From JACKAL01 sp964400355 (GTDB lineage: Bacteria; Bdellovibrionota; Bdellovibrionia; Bdellovibrionales; JAGQZY01): a stretch of 46,303 nucleotides of DNA. This document shows positions 39,282-46,303 of this stretch, piece by piece. Positions within the stretch are counted from its first letter, which is position 1. The number at the start of each line of letters is the position of its first letter. The notes beneath the pieces were generated by a model that worked only from the letters and a program-made list of their open reading frames with translations, searched no databases and had not been told where the DNA came from. Made by a program: the position numbers and the translations under genes. The stretch is taken from positions 1 through 46,303 of the forward strand of contig CAYNTO010000024.1 in the NCBI GenBank assembly GCA_964400355.1. Direction: 5' to 3'.

Positions 39282-40601
39282 ATGTTCAAAAAGATTCTAT
39301 TATTTGGTGCAGTAGCGGTGCTTTTGGGGGCTGGCGTTTTCTTATTTTTTACGAAGAAGGGGATTGGCAGGCGTGCTCAAACTGCAGTGTACACGTTTAC
39401 ATCGCTTCCGGCGGGTGTGGCCGCTCAGGTGGAACTTAAGGACTCGACGCTCACGGGCCAATCAGTTTTGACCATTCACTTTGAGGACATTCTCGATGAG
39501 CACTATAAATCTTTAGTGGGAAAGCAGCAGGAGCTGTTGTTTTTGGCAGGATACGAGCAGTTTTTAAAGCCGCGCGCGAGTACTTTTAAAACCGCAAGCT
39601 TTAAATTGCAAAAGCCGGCCCGGCCGATCTCACAGGTTTGTTCGCAGTACGGTATCCCCTGTGAACGTGCCAGTGACATCAGTTTTGATCCCCAGCAAAA
39701 AGATTTTTTGGTGATGGATAAAGAGACTTTTGCTCTCGGAAAGCTCGAGCAAAACACGGTTCCGCTTTTGGGTGTGAAGTCGGAAGTGCTCAATTATCTT
39801 TTGCAGCGTATTGATGAAAACGCGCGGGCAAAGCTGTTCTATTTTTTAGCCAAAAAAGACAAGATCGATATCCAGGAATATTTCGAACAAAAAATTCTTT
39901 CCGAGAAAGATCTGGAAGCTATTTCTTTGCAGGAATTAGTCCGCCAAAATCCGCAGATCACAAGCAGTGAAAAAACAGCGGCACTGGGGTGGATGAAGGA
40001 TGTTAAAAAGAATCAGGCCATCGACGAGCATTTGCGTACAAATATGTTCAATCTTCCTATCAAAGTGAACATAGAAAAACCATCGCACGACTTTAAAACC
40101 CGCTGGGATTGGACGCCGTTTTTTGGTGAAAAACCTGGAAGTGCCGTGGACGTGGTGCTTTTTGTGGATGCGTTCAGTGATGCCAGTCGATCCGCCGTTC
40201 GCCAGTATTTGCGACAAATGGATTTCGGCAAAAATGCCACGTTTGGAGTGCGTCCTTATTTCCCGGCAGTAGACCCACTTCAGTGGCTTGCCGCCGAAAT
40301 TTCCATGTGCGTTTGGAAGCACAACAAAAATATATATTGGAAGTTTCTAGAGCTGAGTTACGACGCTAAACGCGACTCGGTAGAGAGTGATCTCTATGCC
40401 GCTGTCACGAAAGCAGGTGGCTCTATGGACGTCGTGCGAGCCTGCGCGACCTCCCGCGAGATGAAAAAAGTTGTGGAGTACCATTTGCAATCGGCGAAGT
40501 ATCTTAAAATCATCAATGCTCCTGTATATTTTATTGGCAATGAAGTTGTGGTCGGGCCTTTGAGTGGAAACGACTTCGAAAAGATGCTCAATCGCCAGTA
40601 G
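39282..40601 (+). CDS. DsbA-like thioredoxin-fold protein without CxxC (SDAS at the active site)
   Basis: A 439-residue protein from ATG 39282; the upstream extension has no signal character. The N-terminus is a transmembrane anchor (ILLFGAVAVLLGAGVFLFF). Residues 30-270 form a helical domain of unknown family (KLFYFLAKKDKIDIQEYFEQKIL...). From about 285 comes a DsbA-type thioredoxin fold: VVLFVDAFSDASRSA at the first strand and helix, then AAEISMCVWKHN, RACATSREMKKVVEYHLQSAKYL and the cis-Pro loop INAPVYFIGNEVV. Compared with the next gene, which has WDCDNCKS, both active-site Cys are Ser here (SDAS). It therefore cannot do dithiol exchange and may be a chaperone or scaffold. The two genes are clear paralogues. 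Confidence 0.82.
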   Translation: MFKKILLFGAVAVLLGAGVFLFFTKKGIGRRAQTAVYTFTSLPAGVAAQVELKDSTLTGQSVLTIHFEDILDEHYKSLVGKQQELLFLAGYEQFLKPRASTFKTASFKLQKPARPISQVCSQYGIPCERASDISFDPQQKDFLVMDKETFALGKLEQNTVPLLGVKSEVLNYLLQRIDENARAKLFYFLAKKDKIDIQEYFEQKILSEKDLEAISLQELVRQNPQITSSEKTAALGWMKDVKKNQAIDEHLRTNMFNLPIKVNIEKPSHDFKTRWDWTPFFGEKPGSAVDVVLFVDAFSDASRSAVRQYLRQMDFGKNATFGVRPYFPAVDPLQWLAAEISMCVWKHNKNIYWKFLELSYDAKRDSVESDLYAAVTKAGGSMDVVRACATSREMKKVVEYHLQSAKYLKIINAPVYFIGNEVVVGPLSGNDFEKMLNRQ

Positions 40602-40688
40602 GTGGCAGAATCGGTTCCCAGTAGACTCTCCCAAGTCAGCTGTCCAGACCTACGGCCAGACGTCGCGCCACAAAGGTCGCGCAAATGC

Positions 40689-40717
40689 TTGATGTATCGC
40701 TCGTGACTCCCTAAAAT
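40689..40717 (+). promoter_or_regulatory. Sigma-70-type promoter for the DsbA-like lipoprotein operon
   Basis: TTGATG (40689-40694), a 17-base spacer and TAAAAT (40712-40717), predicting a start near 40724 and a 36-base leader that contains the GGAGG ribosome site. Confidence 0.6.
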
Positions 40718-40759
40718 TAATAGATCGAAGGTCGCTTGTAAGGGTGGAGGAATACCAAC

Positions 40760-42109
40760 ATGATGCTGAAAACACTAACTCTTTTTATCGTTTCTTTTTT
40801 TGCGCTCATTTCTTGTAGCAAGAAACCTGCGCATCAAATTCCGGTGAACAGTCCATTTCAATTTGTTCACGATGCGAATCTTCAGGGAACTGAATTCGTT
40901 GCTAAACACGGCGAAGATGCGATCACACATTCTCAGTTGGTAAGTCCATCTCCGGCACTCCTCGAACTTGAGCAACGGATCCAGGATCTGGTAGTACGTA
41001 AAGTGTATGCCAAGGCGGGCAGCGAGGCTCAAGTTGTCTTCGCTTTTGCCGAACCCAAGGATGGTGTAAAAAAAATGTTAGGTAAGGATTACAAAGAGGG
41101 CGTTACTGCCACTTTTGATCCTACTCTAAAGGGCGGAATTGCTAAGCTCGACGACAAAATGATATCTGCAAGCGATCTCAGCAAAGACGACACTTTGCTT
41201 GCACGTTTGATGATATCTTATTTTGAGCAAAGCATTAAGGCTCTCGAAGGTTTGTACGCGCGCCGCAAAGTGCTCGAAGCCTCGAAAGTATCGAACATCA
41301 CCATGGAGCAGTACATAAAAGATCGCATCACCGGTGGCACGTTGACAGCGTCGGATGCCGACGTGGACGCGTTTGCGAAAAAGAACAATATTACCGAAAA
41401 AGAACTCACTGAGGAGCTACGCGCGCAGATCAAGGACACCATTGTGTCCAACGAGCGCGAGGCAAAGATTACCAAGTACGTCGCCGAAAACTTAATGAAT
41501 GGTCCGATTCATGTGGCGTTTGTAAAACCAGCGATGACTTTGAGCGTGCCCGATGTGGACAGCAGCGCCCCGCAAGTGGGTGAGGGACCGATCAGTGTGT
41601 TGTTCTTCTCGCGCTGGGACTGCGACAATTGCAAAAGCATTGGTACCTCAATATCGGAGTTTGTAGATTCACACCACAAGTACTTTAAGATGAGTTACGT
41701 TTTTAACTTTCCGCCCAACAGCAACGAAGAGCGCATGGTGGCGGAAGCTTCTATGTGTGTTAAAAAGCAAGATAGCGACTTCTTTTGGAAATTCGTCGGT
41801 GCATTCGATGCCAAGAGCAATGAAAATTTAGAAGAAGCCGTGAATCAAGCCGCGAAATCCTCTGGCGCCGATTTTGAACAGTTCCGCTCTTGTTTTTTAG
41901 CGCGTGAATTTAAAGATCAAGTTGAGTCGCATTTGCAGGCCACCAAAGATTTTGGTTTTTACCGCAATCCGGTGGTGGTCCTCGATGGAAAAGTAATGGA
42001 AGTGCCGCAAAAGGATGAATTTGTGGATTCCGCTTTGGCATTGAAGGCAGAAAAAGGTTTGGGATTTAATCTTTTTTATAACATTAAACAATTTTTTAAA
42101 AATCTATGA
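40760..42109 (+). CDS. DsbA-like thiol oxidoreductase lipoprotein (CDNC)
   Basis: A 449-residue protein with GGAGGA 8-10 bases before ATG 40760. The type II signal has lipobox LISC (residues 17-20) followed by SKKPAHQ. Residues 30-260 are a helical domain with a charged coiled part (EQRIQDLVVRKVYAK; TASDADVDAFAKKNNITEKELTEELRAQI), similar in feel to SurA/trigger-factor N-domains. The thioredoxin fold begins near 285 with SVLFFSRWDCDNCKSIG and continues with AEASMCVKKQDSDFFWKF and the cis-Pro loop YRNPVVVLDGK. The CDNC motif is intact, so it should oxidise or isomerise disulfides on the periplasmic side. It is the functional partner or parent of the Cys-less paralogue upstream and overlaps the next gene by 4 bases (ATGA). 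Confidence 0.85.
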   Translation: MMLKTLTLFIVSFFALISCSKKPAHQIPVNSPFQFVHDANLQGTEFVAKHGEDAITHSQLVSPSPALLELEQRIQDLVVRKVYAKAGSEAQVVFAFAEPKDGVKKMLGKDYKEGVTATFDPTLKGGIAKLDDKMISASDLSKDDTLLARLMISYFEQSIKALEGLYARRKVLEASKVSNITMEQYIKDRITGGTLTASDADVDAFAKKNNITEKELTEELRAQIKDTIVSNEREAKITKYVAENLMNGPIHVAFVKPAMTLSVPDVDSSAPQVGEGPISVLFFSRWDCDNCKSIGTSISEFVDSHHKYFKMSYVFNFPPNSNEERMVAEASMCVKKQDSDFFWKFVGAFDAKSNENLEEAVNQAAKSSGADFEQFRSCFLAREFKDQVESHLQATKDFGFYRNPVVVLDGKVMEVPQKDEFVDSALALKAEKGLGFNLFYNIKQFFKNL

Positions 42110-42705
42110 TTCAAAGCTTACTGGGTCTTTTTATGGTAATGAATGTAACCAGTGCCGGAGCGACGAACTCGGCTATAGACGCCTGTAAGCAGAAGCACGC
42201 CCAATTTTCGAAAATTTGCAAAAAGACCAACGACGTTACAAAAGCTCAAGGTGTTCCCGCGTCTTTATCGATGTACACCTACGAAGACTGCGGTTCGCGA
42301 GACTTTGTAACTGTAACTCTCACCAAGAGCACAGCTGGCGAAAACACTCCGGCTTTTACGGGATGCACCGTTACCGAGGACAAGTTTAAGGCGGGGTTAT
42401 CTAAAAAGGAAGTCATCTCAAGTTTGGGAACAAAGCTTGTAGTGGAGATCGACGAAAACAACCTCACCACACAGGTTCACACCTCCGAAGGACATATCTC
42501 TTGTAAAGCCGACCCCAAAGAGGCAAATCCCATTAACTGGTGGTGCGGAGTAATGATTCTACCAGACACCAAGTACACCGAAGTCACAGTGGTGGACAAT
42601 TATCAGTTGTCGCCGCTGTATTTTAGGAAAAAATCGCTAAAAGATTTTCTGCAAAAAACGAGCGCTGCCGACGACACTTCCCCAGCAAAAGCACCTCTCC
42701 AGTAG
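42106..42705 (+). CDS. Secreted Cys-containing protein coupled to the DsbA-like gene
   Basis: A 199-residue protein whose ATG overlaps the stop codon of the previous gene (ATGA, 42106-42109), so the two are translationally coupled. The signal peptide is MIQSLLGLFMVMNVTSAGA, cut before TNS. The mature part has Cys in DACKQK, KICKK, DCGSRD, GCTVTE, ISCKAD and WWCGVM, an even number consistent with disulfides, and a mixed beta composition. The C-terminal 20 residues are low-complexity (TSAADDTSPAKAPLQ). It is a plausible client of the upstream oxidoreductase. Family not recognised. Confidence 0.78.
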   Translation: MIQSLLGLFMVMNVTSAGATNSAIDACKQKHAQFSKICKKTNDVTKAQGVPASLSMYTYEDCGSRDFVTVTLTKSTAGENTPAFTGCTVTEDKFKAGLSKKEVISSLGTKLVVEIDENNLTTQVHTSEGHISCKADPKEANPINWWCGVMILPDTKYTEVTVVDNYQLSPLYFRKKSLKDFLQKTSAADDTSPAKAPLQ

Positions 42706-42742
42706 AGTGTTTTAAGTATAAATAAAAACAATTTATGAGTAT

Positions 42743-42762
42743 CCACCCTGGGCTTTGGGTGG
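42743..42762. other. Hairpin in the intergenic region after the coupled pair
   Basis: CCACCC (42743-42748) pairs with GGGTGG (42757-42762) around 8 bases. No T-run follows on the plus strand, so it is a weak terminator candidate only. Confidence 0.3.
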
Positions 42763-42835
42763 GCATTGGCAAATCTCAATTTGATTCGCTGTGTGTGTTT
42801 TTGCAGTCTTCTCGGGTCCAGGAAAGTGTCCCAGA

Positions 42836-42865
42836 TTGATAATAACAAAAGTCCGAATCTAAAGA
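42836..42865 (+). promoter_or_regulatory. Possible promoter for the beta-propeller lipoprotein
   Basis: TTGATA (42836-42841), 18 bases, TAAAGA (42860-42865); predicted start near 42872 with a very short leader before ATG 42882. Confidence 0.35.
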
Positions 42866-42881
42866 TTCCGATGAGAAGTGT

Positions 42882-43808
42882 ATGAAAATCAATAGCTTAT
42901 TAAATACAGTTTGTTTACTTGGAATGACTCTTACGTTTGCTCTTGTCGGTTGCAAATCCGACGAAGAGGTCGGTGATGAGGTGGCCCCAACCCCGGAGGT
43001 CGAGGCTTGCTTCGAATCCGGCGATATTTTAGTTTCAAGCGCCGTAAACGATAATATCGTAGCTCTCAACCCTGACGGATCGTTTAAAAAATTGATCTAC
43101 AACGTACCTATATCTGCGGGCGAAGGCTTTTACGGCATGGACTATATTGAGTCCACCGGCGAAGTTGTCGTGGTTGTTGATGGCACAGATCGGGTGATGG
43201 CGATCAGTCCTGAGGATTGCTCAGCGCGGATGCTTGTGGCTGATGCGAATTTTACGGGAACCGTTCGTGGGATCACGCAACTTTCCACCGGAGATCTATT
43301 GGTTGTGGAGACAAACAACGTGGAGCGTTTTACGGCATCAGGAACTCGCATAGCGACAGGTGGATGGCCACGAGCTTTGCAAACAGGTGGAACACAGGTT
43401 CACGCCATATCTACTGGCGGATTCGTTCACTGTTCGACGACCTTGGATGTTGTTCGCACTTATGATGATGCAGGAACTCAAACCGCAACGCGATCTTCAG
43501 GTATTAGTGGCACTACCGATGCAAGCGGCTGCCACGCTTTAAGTAGCGGGCAAATTGTTACGGCATGGTCGGGGACAACGGATTCGGTAATTTTTTATAA
43601 TTCCAATTTGAGTTCTGCGACAGCCACATTCAGTAATCTGACGTATCTCTCCACTCCCGGTGGCATAGGTGAACTGGCCAGCGGAAACATTCTGGTCGCA
43701 GATCGCGCCCTCCATCACCTGGTTGAGATCACCCCAGCAGGTACCTATGTGCAAACAATTGGTAGCGGTTTATTAAACACTCCAGAGTACATTCTCGTGA
43801 TTCCATAA
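42882..43808 (+). CDS. Beta-propeller (NHL/SMP-30-like) lipoprotein
   Basis: A 308-residue protein with a type II signal (lipobox LVGC, then KSDEEVGDE). After an acidic linker it contains about six repeats of a four-strand pattern: GDILVSSAVNDNIVALNPDG, GEVVVVVDGTDRVMAISPED, GDLLVVETNNVERFTASG, GGFVHCSTTLDVVRTYDDAG, GQIVTAWSGTTDSVIFYNSN and GNILVADRALHHLVEITPAG. This is the six-bladed arrangement of NHL/SMP-30-type propellers. No metal-site residues typical of SMP-30 lactonases were identified, so binding is more likely than catalysis. Its stop overlaps the next start (TAATG), so the two should be produced together. Confidence 0.82.
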   Translation: MKINSLLNTVCLLGMTLTFALVGCKSDEEVGDEVAPTPEVEACFESGDILVSSAVNDNIVALNPDGSFKKLIYNVPISAGEGFYGMDYIESTGEVVVVVDGTDRVMAISPEDCSARMLVADANFTGTVRGITQLSTGDLLVVETNNVERFTASGTRIATGGWPRALQTGGTQVHAISTGGFVHCSTTLDVVRTYDDAGTQTATRSSGISGTTDASGCHALSSGQIVTAWSGTTDSVIFYNSNLSSATATFSNLTYLSTPGGIGELASGNILVADRALHHLVEITPAGTYVQTIGSGLLNTPEYILVIP

Positions 43809-44395
43809 TGAAGAGATCTAGCCTTCTCCTTATTCTCATTTTTTTCACTGGTTGGGGCTCTGCTTCCGCGCAAAGCGCGGGAGCGCCTGCAGGAACCTAT
43901 CTTGGCGGCATGTACAGCAGTTTTTCCGGTGAGCGTGAGAACAGCTTGGCGGGCAGTGAAGGGTTTGGCGTGATGTTGCTCACGACACCTCATAAATCCC
44001 ATTTTCGTTTGGTCTATGGTGCGATACTTTCATTCGAGGACGGCATAGGATACGTGCAGAGCGCACGCCACAACACCACCATGTACTCTGCAGATGCTTT
44101 TATCGGGTTTAGTATTTATCCTATTTTGACCAACGTGGCGATCCGACCTTTTTTAGAGGCGGGTGGGTTGGGTGGATTTAAACATATGGAAGTTATTAGC
44201 CCTCCGGCCGATGTGGATGGTCGTTCCACCGGTTTGTCTTACGGTTATCGATTGGCGATCGGTTTGGAAACTCAGATCACCACGAAGTTTGGAGCGCGTA
44301 TATCCGCCGATTATATAAAAAACACAGCCGACATCGCTGGCACTTCGAGCTTCCAGCTGGATAACTTTGCCTTTAATTTAGGTTTCCTTTTTTAA
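43808..44395 (+). CDS. Outer-membrane beta-barrel protein (OmpA/OmpW-like size)
   Basis: A 195-residue protein starting in TAATG with the previous stop codon (1-base overlap). It has a standard signal peptide (MKRSSLLLILIFFTGWGSASA, cut before QSA). The mature part of about 175 residues has eight candidate amphipathic strands, with GTYLGGMYSSFSG near the beginning and closing strands YGYRLAIGLETQI, GARISADYI and FAFNLGFLF. The final Phe and the size suit an eight-stranded barrel. It probably works with, or anchors, the beta-propeller lipoprotein encoded immediately upstream. Confidence 0.8.
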   Translation: MKRSSLLLILIFFTGWGSASAQSAGAPAGTYLGGMYSSFSGERENSLAGSEGFGVMLLTTPHKSHFRLVYGAILSFEDGIGYVQSARHNTTMYSADAFIGFSIYPILTNVAIRPFLEAGGLGGFKHMEVISPPADVDGRSTGLSYGYRLAIGLETQITTKFGARISADYIKNTADIAGTSSFQLDNFAFNLGFLF

Positions 44396-44510
44396 TACCT
44401 CATACACTTCCCGTGTGATTTTCGCGCTCTCGATTGGCCCCGGCTCTGTCGAAAACCTTGTCAAATTGGCCCACAATAAAGCTCCTAGATCTTGGTCCCG
44501 ATAGGCTGGT

Positions 44511-45356
44511 ATGCGATGGATTGTATTGGTTATTTTGGCTTTCAATTTGAGTGCATGTGGGCTCAACGGAGAGTTTAAAAGCATTGCTACGATGAGTAAA
44601 GCCTCTCTGGGTGGCGTGCCCAGCGGCCCTCTGCTGCCACCAACAGAACCGGTTCTTCCAGTCGACGATCCTGAGTCCATTGTTTTTAAATTCAGCGGTC
44701 ACACGTGGATGGATATCAGTTTTATGGATTACGGGATCGAGGAGTATGAATTTATCCGTAGTCCCTCGTGGGTATCCGGTGCGCCCGCGCAGTGGAAAGA
44801 TCAGGCAGTAAGTTACACTCAGTATTCGGCATTTATTGTGGATCACTTTGCAAAAAATCTACTCGATGGTCCCCATGTGCTTACCGGCACAAACTCGCTT
44901 TGCCCGAACTATAAGAACTTGCCGCGCGCCGCGCGCATCGAATTTTGGGTGCATTTTGTCTCTGCAGTTACCAAATTTGAGAGTGGATACAAACCGAATA
45001 TGCGTTACTTCGAAACAACGTTTACCAGTAAAGACTCGGTCACCCAAGAGCAAGTGTACAGCGAGGGCTTGCTGCAGCTTTCGTATCAGGATGGCAAGAG
45101 TTATAAAGAGTGCGCAAAGGCTTTTAATTGGAGCGAAGATAAACTTCTTGCGCGGACGAGCGATGAAAAAACAATTTTTGACCCGATGAGAAATTTATTC
45201 TGCGGGATACGCATCATGGACCGCATAATAAAATCAAAAAAAACGTTGATGTTTGATTCTGGAAATTATTGGGCCGTACTTAAGCCGACGGGCAAATACG
45301 GAAAAACCGCAGAGATCACAAAAATAGTGCAGGAGCATAATCCGAGCTGCTTTTAG
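44511..45356 (+). CDS. Lysozyme-like (SLT-type) lipoprotein
   Basis: A 281-residue protein with a short type II signal (MRWIVLVILAFNLSAC). After a Pro-rich linker (GGVPSGPLLPPTEPVLPVDD) and a region of about 100 residues, residues 145-270 show the pattern of lytic transglycosylases and goose-type lysozymes: FVSAVTKFESGYKP with a Glu after a helix, YSEGLLQLSYQD resembling the SxGLxQ motif, and IFDPMRNLFCGIRIMDRII resembling the helix that carries the NI/N motif. The Glu in KFESG is the expected catalytic acid. It would act on peptidoglycan from the outer membrane. Cys in LCPNY, ECAKAF, FCGIR and PSCF may form two disulfides. The ribosome site is weak (TAGG). Assignment is by motif order only. 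Confidence 0.72.
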   Translation: MRWIVLVILAFNLSACGLNGEFKSIATMSKASLGGVPSGPLLPPTEPVLPVDDPESIVFKFSGHTWMDISFMDYGIEEYEFIRSPSWVSGAPAQWKDQAVSYTQYSAFIVDHFAKNLLDGPHVLTGTNSLCPNYKNLPRAARIEFWVHFVSAVTKFESGYKPNMRYFETTFTSKDSVTQEQVYSEGLLQLSYQDGKSYKECAKAFNWSEDKLLARTSDEKTIFDPMRNLFCGIRIMDRIIKSKKTLMFDSGNYWAVLKPTGKYGKTAEITKIVQEHNPSCF

Positions 45357-45471
45357 ACCAATGGCCGTGTTAGCAGGACGAATGTGAGTCATAATCACTG
45401 TGTTTGGACGGCGGAAATCCTGAAAATCGGACGAAATTTACGGGTAAGGAAATAGAGGCGTTTTTTAAGCG

Positions 45472-45506
45472 TCTCAATTTGAGAATTATTCAACTCCGCA
45501 TATATA
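45472..45506 (+). promoter_or_regulatory. Possible promoter with overlapping operator for the tail-fibre-like gene
   Basis: TTGAGA (45479-45484), 16 bases, TATATA (45501-45506). The -35 is the right half of a perfect inverted repeat, TCTCAA-T-TTGAGA (45472-45484), so a dimeric repressor could block it. A second inverted repeat, GATACC (45507-45512) with GGTATC (45528-45533), follows. Predicted transcripts begin near 45513 and include the start-codon hairpin. Confidence 0.4.
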
Positions 45507-45555
45507 GATACCGATAAATACAGTGGTGGTATCTGGTTTAAATTGGCGAAATTAC

Positions 45556-45605
45556 AAGAATAAAATTATGAAAGCAACGCAAGTTGCTTTCATAATTTTA
45601 TTTTT
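45556..45605 (+). promoter_or_regulatory. Long hairpin enclosing the start codon of the last gene
   Basis: Arms 45561-45578 and 45583-45600 are exact 18-base complements around GCAA, a GNRA-type tetraloop. Pairing extends outward by five more pairs, one of them G-T, to 45556 and 45605, and a T-run (45601-45605) lies on the right. The ATG at 45568 is inside the left arm. It could hide the start codon, act as a terminator for read-through from the left, or both. Confidence 0.75.
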
Positions 45606-46303
45606 CCAAACCCACGCACAAGCACAAACAGATCTCCCACAACATTTTACTTTAGATGGAAGATTGTTCGAGCCCGGCTCGAGCTCCGAGCCGCTCCTCG
45701 ATTCCAGCACAGTAGTCACAATTCAAGTGCTCAACCCCGCAAAAGATTGCGTGCTCTACGAAGAAGAGCAGCCGGTCAACACGCTAGGAACGAATGGGTA
45801 TTTCAGTTTGCGAGTGGGTTCACCCACGAGTGATCCGAAACGAACCACATTGGACCGCAATAACTCCATGACAAACGTGTTCTACAACAGAATCACACCG
45901 ATCAACGGGAAAACTCAAGCCAACGCCAACTGCACCTACACTCCCGCCGCAGGCGAGGAAAGATTTTTTAGATTTTTTATTAAGCCAAGCACCGCATCCA
46001 CGGCAGTGCAGCTCAGCGACGACATGCCGATCACCTCAGTCCCTCAAGCATTGGTCGCCCAAACCCTTCAGGGTTTGGGACCCAGCGACGTGTTTCGAAC
46101 GAGTGTAACGAGCACGCAGGCGAAGCTCGATAACTTACTCACCACGCAGTACTCGGATCTAACGGATCTTGCGAGTGGAACAAGTACTCAGTATTTAAGA
46201 AATGACCCCGCAGGAACGGTGTTGCCATCGAGAAACACAAATCCATCGTCGCCGACCGAAGGTCAAATCTGGTTTGATAACGCGACCAATGAACTTAAAT
46301 ATT
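45568..46303 (+). CDS. Secreted tail-fibre/cell-surface-like protein (partial, open at right edge)
   Basis: The frame runs open for 245 codons to the window end, so the gene is truncated. It starts at ATG 45568 with a Sec signal peptide (MKATQVAFIILFFQTHAQA, cut before QTD). The first 150 residues are beta-rich (FTLDGRLFEPGSSS, VVTIQVLNPAKDCVLYEEE, NGYFSLRVGS), a collagen-binding or carboxypeptidase-regulatory-like prefix domain. Residues about 205-245 (SSPTEGQIWFDNATNELKY) match the short motif used in phage tail-fibre and collar-like proteins. Large secreted proteins of this architecture are common in Bdellovibrio-type genomes, often with a C-terminal peptidase_S74 chaperone; whether this one has it lies outside the window. 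The ribosome site is weak and the start is inside a long hairpin. Confidence 0.8.
   Translation, partial: MKATQVAFIILFFQTHAQAQTDLPQHFTLDGRLFEPGSSSEPLLDSSTVVTIQVLNPAKDCVLYEEEQPVNTLGTNGYFSLRVGSPTSDPKRTTLDRNNSMTNVFYNRITPINGKTQANANCTYTPAAGEERFFRFFIKPSTASTAVQLSDDMPITSVPQALVAQTLQGLGPSDVFRTSVTSTQAKLDNLLTTQYSDLTDLASGTSTQYLRNDPAGTVLPSRNTNPSSPTEGQIWFDNATNELKY

Overview
The window looks like a chromosomal stretch of a free-living or predatory Gram-negative bacterium of the Bdellovibrionota type. This is inferred from protein style, not from a database search. The indications are a 276-residue flagellin, many exported lipoproteins with clear lipoboxes, outer-membrane barrels ending in Phe, choice-of-anchor-D and LamG surface proteins, and a tail-fibre-like secreted protein at the right edge. 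No rRNA, tRNA, CRISPR array or prophage was seen. A 100-N scaffold gap lies at 252-351, where a 7-bp tandem repeat runs into it.

Left part (1-11.8 kb): the end of an unknown gene; the heptamer repeat and gap; a REP-associated (Y1/HUH) transposase; an outer-membrane barrel protein whose start lies in a large inverted repeat; a small CxxC protein; and a short protein with faint resemblance to DNA polymerase III psi. Next come three genes with a probable peptidoglycan theme: SpoIID/LytB, an NlpC/P60-like protein and an M23 endopeptidase. A Gly/Tyr/Asn-rich lipoprotein, a two-gene unit of a Xer recombinase and a ComM-type AAA+ ATPase (probably leaderless), and the flagellin gene on the minus strand complete this part.

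Centre (12.3-37.7 kb): one gene of about 25.4 kb encodes a lipoprotein of about 8,475 residues. By my count it holds 68 tandem ASH/choice-of-anchor-D beta-sandwich repeats of about 114 residues, each with one conserved Cys pair. They are followed by Ig-like segments, an EF-hand-like loop and a C-terminal LamG/concanavalin-like domain. The repeats are organised in a seven-repeat higher-order unit of 2,391-2,403 bp, clear in at least seven consecutive copies (18972-35742) and probably older copies to the left. This is the most unusual object in the window.

Right part (37.8-46.3 kb): a small lipoprotein that is a stand-alone paralogue of the giant protein's LamG domain; an NTF2/SnoaL-like lipoprotein; a tandem pair of DsbA-like thioredoxin-fold proteins, one with CDNC and one with SDAS at the active site; and a small secreted protein translationally coupled to the second. 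These are followed by a beta-propeller lipoprotein coupled to an outer-membrane barrel, a lysozyme-like lipoprotein, and the 5' part of a tail-fibre-like secreted protein whose start codon lies inside a perfect 18-bp hairpin arm. Almost every gene from 12.3 kb to the right end is predicted to be exported. The region therefore looks like a cell-envelope and surface island, with an adhesion or cell-contact role as the simplest inference.
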